A stretch of 64,000 nucleotides of DNA, taken from assembly GCF_034274695.1 (NCBI RefSeq), contig NZ_CP128362.1:310001-374000 (forward strand), given 5' to 3'. Shown piece after piece: positions 37,624 to 46,191 of the stretch. The DNA comes from Chitinophaga sp. LS1 (GTDB lineage Bacteria; Bacteroidota; Bacteroidia; Chitinophagales; Chitinophagaceae). Below the pieces are notes generated by a model. The model was not told the DNA's origin, did no database searches, and saw only the letters and a program-made list of their open reading frames with translations. Positions within the stretch are counted from its first letter, which is position 1. Every line of letters starts with the position of its first letter. The translations under genes and the position numbers were made by a program.

Positions 37624-38646
37624 ATGCAAACCAAGACCCGCCGGGCATTAAAACGAATAGGTAGTGTACTGCTCTGGACAGCGGTATTGACTGGATTCGT
37701 GATCCTGCTTGTTGCGGCAGTGCAGGACAAAGAAGAGGGTAAATGCAGGGGGATCGTTGTAAAACTGGTGGGTGACGAGAACAACTTTTTTATAGAAGAG
37801 AAAGATATAAAAGTGTTGGTAGCTGGCGACAGGAATTTAAATCCAGTAGGCAAGCCCATAAAAGAGATAAACATCGCAGCATTGGAGAAGATAGTAGCCC
37901 GTGATCCCTGGGTAAAAACTGCGAACATCTTTGTGGACAACCAACGAAAGCTCAACGTCAAAGTCGCTCAGCGAGAGCCCGTAGCAAGGATATTTACCTT
38001 AGCAGGAAATACTTACTACCTCGACAAAGATGGAGAAAGAATACCGGTATCGGCCCGCTATACAGCAAGAGTACCGGTGTTCACAGATTATCCGTCAGAC
38101 GCTGCAAAAGTGCAAAAGGCAGACAGCGCATTGACCGCAGGCATCATGGAGATAGGCAGCTTCATACAAAGCGACCCTTTCTGGACTGCACAGGTAGAAC
38201 AGGTAGTGATCACTCCCCAGCGTGAGTTTGAAATCATACCAACACTGGGCGATCACGTGATACTGTTTGGAGACGGAACCGATGTAACAAAAAAATTTAA
38301 CAAACTGCTGGCGTTCTATAAAGAGGGGTTAAGTAAAGTAGGATGGAACAATTACGCAAAAATCAATGTTGCATATGAAAACGAAGTAGTTTGCACACGG
38401 AGAAGCGGGGAGGAATTATCGAAAAAGCTGGCCGCTGAAGACAGCGCGAAATTAGCCAGCACCGGCGATACACTGGCGAGGATAATGGTGCACGGAAATG
38501 ATTCAGTGCAACCAGAAGCGGCAAAGCTTGAAGCTTCAATCAGAGTGGTACCAGCCAGAACGACGGCGTCAAAACCAAGAAATTCAAAAGACAAGTCGTC
38601 TGGAAAAAAGGAACCAAAGGCAGTGTATAAGCCGGGTAGAAATTAG
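37624..38646 (+). CDS. ftsQ: Cell division protein FtsQ
   Basis: FtsQ is a bitopic divisome protein that recruits FtsL/FtsB. The 340-residue product has a short cytoplasmic N-terminus, one membrane helix (VLLWTAVLTGFVILLVAAVQ), a POTRA-like domain (about 38-110, FFIEEKDIKVLVAGD) and the beta domain (ARDPWVKTANIFVDNQRKLN, DKDGERIPVSARYTARVPVF with TDY). The last 55 residues are rich in Lys, Ser and Ala and probably disordered; such tails vary between relatives. It lies 21 bp after murC. Confidence 0.88.
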   Translation: MQTKTRRALKRIGSVLLWTAVLTGFVILLVAAVQDKEEGKCRGIVVKLVGDENNFFIEEKDIKVLVAGDRNLNPVGKPIKEINIAALEKIVARDPWVKTANIFVDNQRKLNVKVAQREPVARIFTLAGNTYYLDKDGERIPVSARYTARVPVFTDYPSDAAKVQKADSALTAGIMEIGSFIQSDPFWTAQVEQVVITPQREFEIIPTLGDHVILFGDGTDVTKKFNKLLAFYKEGLSKVGWNNYAKINVAYENEVVCTRRSGEELSKKLAAEDSAKLASTGDTLARIMVHGNDSVQPEAAKLEASIRVVPARTTASKPRNSKDKSSGKKEPKAVYKPGRN

Positions 38647-38674
38647 TAACACAACAAAAAACTATAGAAACGCC

Positions 38675-40078
38675 ATGAATCAGGAAGCTCCTATCATTGT
38701 AGGTCTTGATATTGGAACTACAAAGATTGCTGCCATTGCAGGTCGAAAAAACGAATTCGGGAAACTGGAAATCCTGGGGTTCGGTAAAGCCCCGTCTTTT
38801 GGTGTTCAGCACGGAATGGTGCTGAATATTGATCAGACGATAAAGGCGATACGTCAGGCCCTGGAGAACTGCTATGCTTCTAATCCAAACCTGGAGATCA
38901 ATGAAGTGTATGTTGGCATTGCAGGTCATCACATCAAGAGCCTGCAGACCCGTGGCGATATCGTGCGTAGCGATACCGAAGCGGAAATATCCCAGAAAGA
39001 TATTGATCAACTGATAAATGACCAGTATAAAACGGTGATCCCCGCCAGTGACCAGATCATTGACGTGATCCCACAACAATATATTGTTGATAGCCTCCAG
39101 AACATTACTTACCCGATCGGGATGAGCGGTGTGAAGGTGGGTGCGAACTTCCATATCATCACTGGTGATAAGAATGCGATTCGCAATATCAACCGTAGTG
39201 TGGAGAAATCCGGACTGAAGATCCACGACCTCGTGCTTCAGCCCCTGGCTTCTGCTGCTGCCGTCATGTGTGATATGGACTTCGAAGCAGGCGTAGCCAT
39301 CGTAGATATCGGTGGTGGTACTACAGACCTGGCAGTGTTCTACGAAGGTATCCTGAAGCACACAGCCGTAATTCCTTACGGTGGTGAGAATATCACCAAC
39401 GATATCAAGAACGGTCTCGGTGTACTGAAAACGCAGGCAGAACAAATGAAAGTGCAATTCGGTTACGCACTGGCTGATGAAGCAAAAAGCAATGCTTACA
39501 TCACCATCCCCGGACTGCGCGGACAAAGCCCTAAAGAGATTTCAGTGAAGAACCTGGCGCACATCATACAGGCACGTATGAGTGAAATCATGGACTTCGT
39601 CATTTATCATCTCAAGCAGATTGGTATGGACAACAAGATGCTCAATGGTGGTATCATCCTCACAGGTGGTGGCTCCCAGCTGAAACATCTGATCCAGCTC
39701 ACAGAATATACTACCGGTGTAAGCGCACGAATCGGGTATCCGAACGAGCACCTGGCTTCCGGTCATACCGACGAGCTGACCAAACCAATGTATGCAACAT
39801 GCATAGGTCTTATTCTCAAAGGTTATAACGATTACGAGAATGACCGCAGAGCGATGGAAGAAAATTACGTTAAGATCAATACCAGCTATGTCGCAAAGGA
39901 GCAGGCCTCAAAAGCCGCTACAGAAACGGATAGCAGCTGGGAAGATGATGCACCGTCAGTTGAAGAGATTCAGGCAAGAAAAGCGAGAGAAAGAAATGCC
40001 TCGCTGAAAACATTCCTCGACAGAATGAAAACGAAGATCATCGACATGTTCACCGAAGAAGAGGATGCAAAACTTTAA
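38675..40078 (+). CDS. ftsA: Cell division protein FtsA
   Basis: FtsA is the actin-like protein that tethers FtsZ to the membrane. From the ATG at 38675 (MNQEAPIIVGLDIGTTKIAA) it has 467 residues; a TTG-initiated frame runs upstream inside ftsQ but is not plausible. The phosphate loops VGLDIGTTKIA and VDIGGGTTDLAVFYEG, the SHS2/1C domain (about 85-165) and the adenosine motif ILTGGGSQLKHL are clear. The C-terminus (KTFLDRMKTKIIDMFTEEED) is an amphipathic membrane anchor. ftsZ follows after a 172-bp gap with a hairpin. Confidence 0.94.
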   Translation: MNQEAPIIVGLDIGTTKIAAIAGRKNEFGKLEILGFGKAPSFGVQHGMVLNIDQTIKAIRQALENCYASNPNLEINEVYVGIAGHHIKSLQTRGDIVRSDTEAEISQKDIDQLINDQYKTVIPASDQIIDVIPQQYIVDSLQNITYPIGMSGVKVGANFHIITGDKNAIRNINRSVEKSGLKIHDLVLQPLASAAAVMCDMDFEAGVAIVDIGGGTTDLAVFYEGILKHTAVIPYGGENITNDIKNGLGVLKTQAEQMKVQFGYALADEAKSNAYITIPGLRGQSPKEISVKNLAHIIQARMSEIMDFVIYHLKQIGMDNKMLNGGIILTGGGSQLKHLIQLTEYTTGVSARIGYPNEHLASGHTDELTKPMYATCIGLILKGYNDYENDRRAMEENYVKINTSYVAKEQASKAATETDSSWEDDAPSVEEIQARKARERNASLKTFLDRMKTKIIDMFTEEEDAKL

Positions 40079-40154
40079 CAGGGTATTTTTCCGAGAATGG
40101 CGTAATTGTTGCAGCCATAAACGATTTGAAATCAGATAATTAATATTCGGATAA

Positions 40155-40178
40155 TGGTAGTGGGTTCTACCACTACCA
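40155..40178 (+). other. Hairpin in the ftsA-ftsZ gap
   Basis: TGGTAGTGG (40155-40163) pairs exactly with CCACTACCA (40170-40178) around a 6-base loop. No T-run follows, so it is not a typical terminator. It could affect ftsZ expression or mRNA processing between the two genes. Confidence 0.5.
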
Positions 40179-40250
40179 ATAATTACTAACTATAGAAGAA
40201 TTTGTGGGCATTATTAATTATACTAACTAACCCATAAAAGAGATAGAGTC

Positions 40251-41945
40251 ATGATACATTTTGATCTTCCCAAAGAAAAGTCTTCCATCATCAAAGTGAT
40301 AGGCATTGGTGGTGGCGGAAGCAACGCGGTGAACCACATGTTCAACCAGCGCATTGAGGGTGTGAATTTTATCATCTGTAATACAGATGCGCAGGCTATC
40401 TCCAATAGTCCTGTACCTAATAAAATTCAGTTAGGTCCGCACCTGACACAGGGTCTGGGTGCTGGTGCCAACCCCCGCATCGGTGAACAGGCCACTGAAG
40501 AATCCTTTGAAGAAATCAAAAAGATCTTAGAGGTGAATACCAAAATGGCATTCATCACGGCGGGTATGGGTGGTGGTACCGGGACAGGTGGCGCTCCGAT
40601 CATCGCAAAGATCTGTAAAGAACTGGGTATCCTCACTGTGGGCATCGTTACTACTCCCTTCTCTTACGAAGGAAAGAAAAGGATGCAACAGGCAGATGAT
40701 GGTGTAAACCGTCTGAAAGAATACGTCGATACACTGCTGATAATTTCTAATGATAAACTGCGCCAGAAGTTCGGCGACCTGAAGTTCAAAGCTGCTTTCG
40801 AAAAAGCAGATAACGTACTGGCTACCGCTGCTAAATGTATCACTGATGTGATCAACAGCACAGGTCAGATCAACGTGGACTTTGCGGACGTTTGTACCGT
40901 AATGCGCAATGGTGGTGTGGCTATACTCGGTGCTGCAACTGCAGAAGGTGAAAACCGCGCGCAGAAAGCAATCGAAGAAGCACTGACTTCACCGCTGCTG
41001 AATGATAACGACATCCGTGGTGCAAAATGGATTCTGCTCAACATCTCTTCTGCAGAAGGTGAATTTGAACACACACTGGATGAAATGGATACTATCCAGG
41101 CTTATGTACAAAGCCAGGCAGGTGAGGATTGCGATGTGATCCTCGGTGTTGGTTACGACCAGGATCTGGATCGTAAACTGGGTGTAACTGTTATCGCTAC
41201 AGGTTTTGAACAAAAACCGATTCAGCAGGTAAAACAGGCCCCACAGGATCCATCTCATAATCAACCTAGAATCGTAATGGAACTGGGTCGTGAAGGTGAT
41301 GAAAAAAAGATGAACACTCCCGTTAGCTCCAGCAACAATTCTATGTTCATTGAACCAACCGACCATATGGCGCCACGGTTGGTAGAGCCTGTGGTGACGC
41401 AGCCGGCTACAACGTTTGTAACTCCAGAACCTCCGGCAGAAAGTAGAAGCAGTTTTGCACTCAACATTGAGCCAGTAGGAACAACTGCTCCTACACCAGG
41501 CTACAACAATGTAAACGTAATACAGCCCAATAATCAGGCGGCTGGCGGATATCCTGCCAGACACATTTTTATTGAGCCGACTCCAACTCCACCTCCGGCA
41601 GAAACGCCAGAGATGAAGATCGTATTCCGTGAAGAAGAGCCAGGCACAGAGATGACAAATGATATGCAACAGCTGCATGCATTTGAAGAGCAATTAGAAG
41701 AGCAAAAGCGTAAACAGGCAGAGCGCGTAGCAAAACTGCGTAGCCTCAGCTTTAACGTGAAAGGCATCGATAATAATTCAGAAATTGAAAACGTTCCTGC
41801 ATACATTCGTCGAAATATCAATCTCGATAATGGTGCTGGTTCTGCCGAGAATTTCTATTCTAACTATACAATTTCTGATAGTCCGAATAATCAGGCAGAA
41901 ATCAATACGATCAATACTTTTTTAGATGGGAAAAAACCCGATTGA
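40251..41945 (+). CDS. ftsZ: Cell division protein FtsZ with long C-terminal linker
   Basis: FtsZ is the tubulin-like GTPase that forms the division ring. The 564-residue protein has the GTPase core (about 1-325) with IGIGGGGSNAVNHMF, the G-box GMGGGTGTGGAPI (residues 105-117) and the T7-loop region with NVDFADVCTVM. A linker of roughly 190 residues, rich in Pro, Thr and Gln, follows. The conserved C-terminal peptide is VPAYIRRNINL, the Bacteroidota form of the IPAFLRR FtsA-binding motif, with about 45 residues after it. The protein is longer than the roughly 400 residues typical of E. coli-type FtsZ. It ends the dcw cluster. Confidence 0.95.
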   Translation: MIHFDLPKEKSSIIKVIGIGGGGSNAVNHMFNQRIEGVNFIICNTDAQAISNSPVPNKIQLGPHLTQGLGAGANPRIGEQATEESFEEIKKILEVNTKMAFITAGMGGGTGTGGAPIIAKICKELGILTVGIVTTPFSYEGKKRMQQADDGVNRLKEYVDTLLIISNDKLRQKFGDLKFKAAFEKADNVLATAAKCITDVINSTGQINVDFADVCTVMRNGGVAILGAATAEGENRAQKAIEEALTSPLLNDNDIRGAKWILLNISSAEGEFEHTLDEMDTIQAYVQSQAGEDCDVILGVGYDQDLDRKLGVTVIATGFEQKPIQQVKQAPQDPSHNQPRIVMELGREGDEKKMNTPVSSSNNSMFIEPTDHMAPRLVEPVVTQPATTFVTPEPPAESRSSFALNIEPVGTTAPTPGYNNVNVIQPNNQAAGGYPARHIFIEPTPTPPPAETPEMKIVFREEEPGTEMTNDMQQLHAFEEQLEEQKRKQAERVAKLRSLSFNVKGIDNNSEIENVPAYIRRNINLDNGAGSAENFYSNYTISDSPNNQAEINTINTFLDGKKPD

Positions 41946-41986
41946 TTATATTCGAACGTTTGATTGTTTTTTTAGTTGTGTTAAAG

Positions 41987-42017
41987 AAAGTCCTCTGGTT
42001 CTCCGGGGGACTTTTTT
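41987..42017 (+). terminator. Terminator after ftsZ
   Basis: AAAGTCC (41987-41993) pairs with GGACTTT (42008-42014) and is followed by further T residues. It lies about 40 bp after the ftsZ stop and closes the dcw cluster. Confidence 0.75.
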
Positions 42018-42610
42018 ATTGGCCATCCCTGCTAATCATATGTTAATCATACTAATCCGTAAAATAATAATTTGATATTATTAACATAGTGTTAACTAAT
42101 TCCTTGAAAAGATTAACGAACTTACTTGAGTGAACACACAAAATTCTAAACCTCAAAATTCTCCCTCAAAATGGATACAACACAGTCTATATCAAATTCA
42201 TCCTGAAAAAAATTCCGCTTTTTTTTGATGAGCAAACTAACAGGTCTTATTTTGATATTAACACGTTCATAACAGCATTCTCATTCTCTTACCTATGGTT
42301 GTGAAAGATTGTCCGTGAACAGATGAAACACGCTACCAACCAAATCCTAACTGAATTCAGCGCTTACTCTTTTCTTCATATAAGAATGCAAAAAATTTCC
42401 TGACTTGAGGGATCAAGTCAACCCCTTCTATATTATTTTGAACCTGTGGCGATCAATCAAAACCACGGGTTATCACAGTTAGTTTTCCCTGCATTGTTGC
42501 TACAAAAAAAAGGTTGATATTCATCTCGACAACGCGAAAAGACGCATTAGTACTCTGATTATCAGCAGTAAAGGGCAATTATTTTGCTTAAAAATCCACC
42601 TTTTGTAACT
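42018..42610. other. AT-rich intergenic region before the AraC-type regulator
   Basis: About 590 bp with no gene. It contains a perfect palindromic pair, TGACTTGA (42401-42408) and TCAAGTCA (42413-42420), separated by four bases. This could be a regulator operator or a small hairpin. The change in composition marks entry into the accessory region. Confidence 0.4.
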
Positions 42611-43042
42611 ATGAAAAACTTGACCAGGAACAGCACTCCTATTTCGCTGAAAGTATCTGTACATGCATGGCGAAAGATTGAAGACGTTAAAAAGTCAATC
42701 GACACATTAAATCTGAACAATGACTTTCAGTTAACATTAGGACAGATCGCCCAGAAGCATTACATGAGTAAAAGCATGATCAGCAAAACGTTTCGTCTTC
42801 GTTTTAATATCTCTATACACCAATATATTATTCAATTAAGAATGGAGCGGGCTAAGTCTCTGCTCGCGGGAAACAGCTCTCTGTCGATCTGTAAGGTAGC
42901 AGAAACGCTAGGTTATTCTATCTGCTCTAACTTTTCGAGAGATTTCAAAAAATACACAGGTATGCTCCCGCTTGAGCTGTCTAAGAAGGCAAATATGGCA
43001 GAGAACGGAGTTGAGGAAATAAATAGTAACCCAATTGTTTAA
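42611..43042 (+). CDS. AraC-type helix-turn-helix transcriptional regulator
   Basis: A small 143-residue protein made up almost only of an AraC DNA-binding domain. From the ATG at 42611 there are about 35 residues of leader, then two helix-turn-helix units: LGQIAQKHYMSKSMISKTFR with LRFNIS, and the second with SICKVAETLGYSICSNFSRD plus FKKYTGMLP. No ligand-binding domain is present, so it must respond through partners or its own level. A TTG at 42584 is an alternative start. It lies 17 bp upstream of the secreted MG2-like gene and is probably co-transcribed with it. Confidence 0.85.
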   Translation: MKNLTRNSTPISLKVSVHAWRKIEDVKKSIDTLNLNNDFQLTLGQIAQKHYMSKSMISKTFRLRFNISIHQYIIQLRMERAKSLLAGNSSLSICKVAETLGYSICSNFSRDFKKYTGMLPLELSKKANMAENGVEEINSNPIV

Positions 43043-43059
43043 TCCTAACTCAAATAATC

Positions 43060-44616
43060 ATGGGAACCCAAAGCGTAGTACGTCCCAAAATTCTGTTAAC
43101 TATTCTCCTTGTTTCATTAACATTAACAATTAAAGCACAAACGGAACAGGCATTTTTCTTTGCAGATAAAAAAGTTTGCTTGCCAGGAGATACAATCTGG
43201 TTAAGGATTTTTCTTCGCGATACTCTCCATACAACAAGTACTAATTTTTATGTGGAGCTTTATGATAATAAAAATTCTGACACCATAAGTTCACCTATCA
43301 GAAAATATATTTTTCCAGTAAAAGATGGAATTAGTATGGGGCAGGTAGATACACCTGATTCTGCTGGAATATATTGGCTGCGAGGTTATACACTGAATTC
43401 TCAAAATGAGCTAATCTATCCTTTTACAATTATCAATAATCCCAAGTATGTCGAAATAAAAGAATTGCAAGATAGTTCCCAACAAAAAAGTATGAAAACC
43501 AATAAGGTGAGCTATAATAAAGATCAGGACGGTATTTATATTCACCTTGATGAATCTGAATTTTCCAATTACTCTATTGCGATAACAAATGCAGAAAACC
43601 CCGATGTTTCAGTTCCTTACAGCAGACCTGTAAATAGAGGGAATCTACCAGTTTCAATGGATTCAACATATTTGAGCTATTCAATATCCGCAAGTAATAC
43701 CAAGTTCGCAAACCAGGATCTCGTTATCATGCTTCAGAAAGATACGATGATGTCCACCCCACAATTGGTATCTCTAGACAATAATGCTACAGTATTATTT
43801 GATAATCTTTACTTTTTTGACTCGGCTCTTATCTATTACAAGCTCAATAAAAATAAGCGAGGAAAAGAATCATTAACATTAAATGTAAATCCCTCAAAAT
43901 ACCCAGAATTTAAACTTCCGGTTACTTCATTATACAAGAGTGAAAATATCGGGCTGTTCAGTGGAAATGATTCAATATCCTATATCATTGGTAAAAGAAA
44001 CTTAAAAACCTATGTGGTAAAAAGCAAATGGAGTAATAGGAACATCGCACTCAACAAAAGGTATGTAATGTCTTCGCAATTTGGACCGATTGAGCAATTT
44101 GCTTTCGACCTAAGAGACCCTGCTATAACAAAAAACTATAGTTCTCTATTTGATTTTATGTACAAAACGCTTCCAAAAGGTTGGGCACTTCACAGCCTTG
44201 GATTTATGACAGGATCGTGCAGAGAAGGCGTATTGTATTACGAAGATGAAAGACGTGTAAACGGAGAATATTTAAACACACAACCCCTAAGTCGATATGC
44301 TTATTTTAAAGCATACTCTGACTTACAACCTTGTCCTTGTATTTTACTATATACACGGAAAGGAAATGATTTAAATAGCCTGCCTTCCGAAATGAAAACA
44401 CTAGCAATAAAAGGTTTTGATAAACCACTACAATGGACATCTCCAGATAAAATCACCTATCATTGGAATCCTTTTGTAACTGATGCTGAATACAAATTTA
44501 AAATTCCCGCAAAAAAATTCAAACTACAAATAATGGGGGTCAAGCAAGATGGCACCCCTTTCTATTATAATAAATTGTTCAATGAAAATGAAATCAATTC
44601 AACTACTGCGATTTAG
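43060..44616 (+). CDS. Secreted protein with MG2 (macroglobulin-like) domain
   Basis: A 518-residue exported protein of AT-rich composition. The signal peptide ILLTILLVSLTLTIKAQ is followed by TEQAFFFADKKVCLPGDTIW and a beta-rich region ending PDSAGIYWLRGYTLNSQNEL, matching the MG2 domain that in Bacteroidota often precedes a carboxypeptidase-like/TonB-plug region. Most such relatives are 800-900 residues; this one stops at about 518 and shows no plug. The stop TAG at 44614-44616 is immediately before the IS3 element and is not created by it. Role unknown; a surface-located peptide- or protein-binding function is possible. Confidence 0.6.
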   Translation: MGTQSVVRPKILLTILLVSLTLTIKAQTEQAFFFADKKVCLPGDTIWLRIFLRDTLHTTSTNFYVELYDNKNSDTISSPIRKYIFPVKDGISMGQVDTPDSAGIYWLRGYTLNSQNELIYPFTIINNPKYVEIKELQDSSQQKSMKTNKVSYNKDQDGIYIHLDESEFSNYSIAITNAENPDVSVPYSRPVNRGNLPVSMDSTYLSYSISASNTKFANQDLVIMLQKDTMMSTPQLVSLDNNATVLFDNLYFFDSALIYYKLNKNKRGKESLTLNVNPSKYPEFKLPVTSLYKSENIGLFSGNDSISYIIGKRNLKTYVVKSKWSNRNIALNKRYVMSSQFGPIEQFAFDLRDPAITKNYSSLFDFMYKTLPKGWALHSLGFMTGSCREGVLYYEDERRVNGEYLNTQPLSRYAYFKAYSDLQPCPCILLYTRKGNDLNSLPSEMKTLAIKGFDKPLQWTSPDKITYHWNPFVTDAEYKFKIPAKKFKLQIMGVKQDGTPFYYNKLFNENEINSTTAI

Positions 44617-44630
44617 ATACTCCCCATTTA

Positions 44631-45584
44631 TTAGACAGCAATAGGTGGGTTATTAATTAAAGAATCAAATCTATTACTACTACTATAAACTTTTTCTTTT
44701 TTTGGTTCTTTTTTTCTTTTTGTGGATAGCTGTGAATATGTGGATAACTTATCAGCTGCTCCATAAACCTCAGCAGGAGTCTTATATTCCAGGCCCTGAT
44801 GCTTTCGTTCCCAGTTGTAGAATTCCACATATCTGTGAATTCCCTTGTATAAATCCAGTGTACTATCATAAGCATTGAGATAGATATTCTCATACTTGAT
44901 ACTACGCCAAAATCTCTCGATTGCGATATTGTCAGTGGCTCGTCCTATTCCATCCATGCTTAGGCGAATCTCAGCACCTAATACTGTTGTTGTAAATCCT
45001 TCGCTTGTAAACTGGCTGCCCTGATCCGTATTTAAGATCTCTGGTGCCCCATAAATAGAAATAGCTTTTTCAAGCGCTTCCAGACAAAATTCCACTGTCA
45101 TGGTATTGCTGAGTGTCCAGGATAACAGATAGCGGCTATTCCAGTCTATAATCGCACACAGGTACATAAAACCCTTCGGCATTGGAATATAAGTGATATC
45201 CATACTCCAAACCATATTATTCCGATCAATTTTCAGGTTCCGAAGCAGGTAAGGATATGTTTTGTGCCACTTGCATGCCTCACTTGTATTAGGGACCGGA
45301 TATATGGCCGAAATATCCATTTCCCGCATCAATCGCCTTATTCGCTTCACATTAACCTGTACTTCTGGTGTACTTAGATGTTTTGCCATGCGCTCTGCCC
45401 CAAAATAGGGATGTTCCAAATGCATACGGTCTATCTGCTCCATCAAGGCCAGGTTCTGTTTGCTTTCTCCTTTGGGCTCATGGTAATGGCTGCTTCGCGA
45501 TACTTCCAGCAACTGACACTGACGAACAATACTGAGCTTATTGTCATCCTTACTTACTAAAGCCATCCTTCCAGTTCTTCCCAA
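44631..45584 (-). CDS. IS3-family transposase OrfB (DDE integrase core)
   Basis: The catalytic transposase part, 317 residues from the TTG at 45584 (an ATG at 45566 is the first methionine codon in frame). It has the rve integrase core with the first Asp in WSMDITYIPMPKGFMYLCAI, the second in ILNTDQGSQFTSEGF and the catalytic Glu in ATDNIAIERFWRSIKYENIY. An N-terminal HTH_21-like region carries HPYFGAERMAKHL. It overlaps orfA by 35 bp. It is in the +1 frame relative to orfA, not the usual -1. Confidence 0.9.
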   Translation of the reverse strand: MGRTGRMALVSKDDNKLSIVRQCQLLEVSRSSHYHEPKGESKQNLALMEQIDRMHLEHPYFGAERMAKHLSTPEVQVNVKRIRRLMREMDISAIYPVPNTSEACKWHKTYPYLLRNLKIDRNNMVWSMDITYIPMPKGFMYLCAIIDWNSRYLLSWTLSNTMTVEFCLEALEKAISIYGAPEILNTDQGSQFTSEGFTTTVLGAEIRLSMDGIGRATDNIAIERFWRSIKYENIYLNAYDSTLDLYKGIHRYVEFYNWERKHQGLEYKTPAEVYGAADKLSTYSQLSTKRKKEPKKEKVYSSSNRFDSLINNPPIAV

Positions 45585-45876
45585 ATGCCTGTTCAGATTT
45601 TTTTTTCAACCAGTCGACCTCTACCTTGAGTTGACCGATTTGCTTATATAGTTCGTCTTTTTCTTCCTGGTGATCTGATGCATCTGCACCTGCCTTCTTA
45701 CCCTGGTCAAACACATCCTCTGACCCTGATAGTAGTTGCTTCTTCCACTCCGTTATCTGAGTAGGATGTATATCATACTTTTCTGCCAGCTCGGCCAATG
45801 TCATCTGTTCTTTTAAGGCTTCGATAGCTACTTTCGCTTTAAAGGCTGCATTGAACTTTCTTCTTCCCTTGTTCAT
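45550..45876 (-). CDS. IS3-family transposase OrfA
   Basis: A 108-residue DNA-binding subunit with an IS3/IS911-type helix-turn-helix: RRKFNAAFKAKVAIEALKEQ, TLAELAEKYDIHPTQITEWK. A leucine-zipper region follows (LYKQIGQLKVEVDWLKKKSE). A run of nine A residues on the coding strand (45598-45606, the codons for the KKK) lies before the orfB overlap. This suits transcriptional slippage or recoding to make an OrfAB fusion. Confidence 0.9.
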   Translation of the reverse strand: MNKGRRKFNAAFKAKVAIEALKEQMTLAELAEKYDIHPTQITEWKKQLLSGSEDVFDQGKKAGADASDHQEEKDELYKQIGQLKVEVDWLKKKSEQAFGKNWKDGFSK

Positions 45877-45933
45877 ATTGTAAATTTAAGATGTTTTTCC
45901 ACTTAAACTTACTGTCCGTTTTTAGGGGAGTAT

Positions 45934-46164
45934 TATAGATCATTTCAAAATAACTTGATTCAGAAAGATTCAATTAGATCAAATTTTGCTCCGTTTTGAT
46001 ATATGCTTGTACTATAAAAATTTGTTACTTCACAAACCTGAAATGCATACTAGGCAGATTTACCCCATTTTTTAATTTGAAGCCTGAGATGTAAGAAATC
46101 TGGTCAATTAGAAATAAATCTCATTGGCCAGATTCAAATTCCCTAAAAAATAAGTTGTTATTAA
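45934..46164. other. Intergenic region between the two IS elements with a hairpin
   Basis: No gene was found. AATCTGGTCAAT (46097-46108) pairs with ATTGGCCAGATT (46123-46134) with one wobble pair. Before the IS3 element inserted, this would have lain about 160 bp behind the MG2-like gene and may be its terminator. The region also holds whatever promoter drives the interrupted MauE-like gene. Confidence 0.4.
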
Positions 46165-46191
46165 ATGCGAAAAGTTAGGAACCCATACATT

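Larger units (their letters stand above)
44617..45933. mobile_element. IS3-family insertion sequence, 1317 bp
   Basis: The element is bounded by imperfect 22-bp inverted repeats: ATACTCCCC...GACAG at 44617-44638 and the complement at 45912-45933, identical at 15 of 22 positions. It carries orfA and orfB on the minus strand. No exact target duplication is visible: left flank TAG, right flank TAT. It sits directly after the stop codon of the MG2-like gene. Confidence 0.85.

Noticed and set aside
38540..39526. A 328-codon minus-strand frame opposite ftsA
   Set aside because: It is antisense to ftsA, has an implausible amino acid make-up and no family signature.
44600..44640. Truncation of the MG2-like gene by the IS3 element
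   Set aside because: The TAG stop at 44614-44616 lies outside the element and would be there without it, so the gene end is native even though the protein is shorter than relatives.
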